From contig JAFGFV010000148.1 in the NCBI GenBank assembly GCA_016930895.1, positions 1 through 33,762 on the forward strand: 33,762 nucleotides of DNA. Reading direction: 5' to 3'. The notes beneath the pieces were generated by a model that was not told where the DNA came from, searched no databases, and saw nothing but the letters and a program-made list of their open reading frames with translations. Below are positions 32,683-33,762 of this stretch, in pieces; the first letter of the stretch is position 1; each line of letters begins with the position of its first letter. A program made the position numbers and the translations under genes. The stretch comes from Spirochaetales bacterium. GTDB taxonomy: Bacteria > Spirochaetota > Spirochaetia > SZUA-6 > DRHE01.

Positions 32683-33762
32683 ATGGATGCCAGTGACGCA
32701 AATCGCAGTAACCACGAAGATGTGAACGAGCAGCGGCTCGAAGAAGAGTATATCCATTCCCTGGCCCAGGTCGAGGAGGGCCAGATGGTCCCGGGCCAGG
32801 TCGTAGAGGTCGACAGCGAGTATATCTACGTCGACGTCGGGCTCAAGTCGGAGGGCAAGATCCCGGTAGCCGAGTTCTCCGAGCTGCCGAACATCGGCGA
32901 CACGGTGTACGTGATCCTCTTGAGCAAGGAGAGCCGGGGCGGAGACGTCGTGGTCTCCAAGAAGAAGGCCGACGAGAAGCTGTTCTGGAAGAACCTCAGG
33001 ATCGCCTTTGACCAGCACGACCCCGTGCCGGGGCGGATCGTCCGAAAGATCAAGGGCGGCTTCGAGGTCGACCTGGGCAACGAGCTCACCGCCTTCCTGC
33101 CGCTGTCCAAGACCGACACCTTCCGGGTCGGTGATCCGGCCGAATACCTGGGCTTGGAGAGCAGCTTCTACGTGGAGCGGCTGTACCACCACAGCAAGGT
33201 CAACGTGGTGGTCAACCGCAGGGATTGGCTGGAGATCGAGCACCAGAAACGCCGGGAGGAGTTCTTCGCCAGCACTTCCATCGGCGACGTGGTCGAAGGC
33301 AAGGTCAAGTCCTTCACCTCCTTCGGGGCCTTCATCGATCTCGGCGGGTTCGACGGCCTGCTGCACATCAACGACATGAGCTGGGGTCACATCAACTCGC
33401 CCAAGGATATCGTCTCTCTCGGCGATACCCTGGAGGTCAAGGTCATCCGGATGGACCCGGAAGAGAAGAAGATCAATCTCAGCATCAAGCACTTCACCGA
33501 GGACCCCTGGACGCACTTCGAGGAACGATACCAGGCGGGGGACGTCGTGCACGGCCGCGTCACGAAGCTCACGGACTTCGGGGCCTTCATCGAGATCGAG
33601 GAAGGGATCGAGGGCCTGGCCCACATCTCCGAGCTGTCCTGGGTCCGCAAGATTCGTCACCCGAGAGAGATCCTCAAGCCCGGGGACATGGTCGAAACCA
33701 AGATCCTGTCCTACGACATCCAGGCCGGCAAGCTGTCCCTGGGCCTGAAGCAGGTCCTGCCC
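32683..33762 (+). CDS. rpsA: 30S ribosomal protein S1 (partial)
   Basis: S1 holds mRNA on the 30S subunit through repeated S1 OB-fold domains. The frame is open for all 360 codons to the window edge, with the stop outside. After an acidic 25-residue N-terminus come four S1 repeats: GQMVPGQVVEVDSEYIYVDV, GRIVRKIKGGFEVDLGNELTAFLP, GKVKSFTSFGAFIDLGGFDGLLHI and GRVTKLTDFGAFIEIEEGIEGLAH (each split across its own repeat). ATG 32683 is the only conventional start that keeps the first repeat whole; its Shine-Dalgarno is weak (GGGAGTTGAG). The weak site fits S1 genes, which commonly rely on leader structure rather than a strong ribosome-binding site. Confidence 0.95.
   Translation, partial: MDASDANRSNHEDVNEQRLEEEYIHSLAQVEEGQMVPGQVVEVDSEYIYVDVGLKSEGKIPVAEFSELPNIGDTVYVILLSKESRGGDVVVSKKKADEKLFWKNLRIAFDQHDPVPGRIVRKIKGGFEVDLGNELTAFLPLSKTDTFRVGDPAEYLGLESSFYVERLYHHSKVNVVVNRRDWLEIEHQKRREEFFASTSIGDVVEGKVKSFTSFGAFIDLGGFDGLLHINDMSWGHINSPKDIVSLGDTLEVKVIRMDPEEKKINLSIKHFTEDPWTHFEERYQAGDVVHGRVTKLTDFGAFIEIEEGIEGLAHISELSWVRKIRHPREILKPGDMVETKILSYDIQAGKLSLGLKQVLP

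Noticed and set aside
1..33762. tRNA genes, CRISPR arrays, insertion sequences, phage genes or integration sites
   Set aside because: I looked for these by eye on both strands and saw none. Composition and gene spacing are even across the window.

Overview
The window is about 33.8 kb of GC-rich, gene-dense bacterial chromosome. It most probably comes from a spirochaete (Spirochaetota) of the high-GC, free-living kind. The strongest taxonomic clue is the 896-residue GreA at 18988-21678: a normal transcript-cleavage factor forms only its last ~155 residues, an architecture I know from spirochaetes (the Borrelia GreA is about 900 residues). From memory and not checked, two gene orders also fit: nusA-infB-rbfA-truB-rpsO-pnp...tgt-murJ and TPR/greA/recA...rluB-cmk-rpsA resemble the Borrelia blocks BB0800-BB0811 and BB0127-BB0133. 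Genes are packed with stop/start overlaps (ATGA, GTGA, TTGA) and there is no sign of phage, transposons, CRISPR or tRNA genes.

Region 1 (1-17220, + strand) is one long co-directional run. It opens with a translation/RNA block: the 3' end of a probable nusA with a zinc ribbon, then infB, rbfA, truB, ribF, rpsO and pnp. It continues with an M16 peptidase, dut, a lipoprotein with TPR-like helices and a seven-blade propeller, the lptF/lptG-type permease pair, tgt, murJ and an exported HEAT-repeat protein. RibF seems to have lost a recognisable riboflavin kinase half.

Region 2 (17254-22651, - strand) is a three-gene unit read TPR protein -> giant GreA -> membrane-anchored VWA protein. It converges on region 1 at a palindromic junction. 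It starts at a divergent control region (22719-22845) that holds two good sigma70-type promoters and a perfect 16-bp palindrome between them. The promoter positions decide one start codon and suggest that rpe, on the other side, is leaderless.

Region 3 (22843-27222, + strand) carries rpe, then three unrecognised envelope-type genes (exported TPR/coiled-coil protein, exported beta-rich protein, TPR-TM-barrel protein), then dtd. It ends in a 9-bp-stem hairpin facing a convergent exported helical-repeat gene (27259-27945, - strand).

Region 4 (28172-33762, + strand) starts with a well-formed recA promoter and a small structured leader. An almost fully overlapping set follows: recA-folK-scpA-scpB-rluB-cmk, then rpsA, which runs off the end. 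folK has no ATG, GTG or TTG that would keep its catalytic N-terminus; a CTG overlapping the recA stop is the only near start.

Most of the window is core information processing and envelope assembly. The parts least explained by known biology are the giant GreA unit with its SH3/CarD-like insert, the propeller lipoprotein, the three-gene envelope cluster and the divergent rpe/TPR-greA control region.
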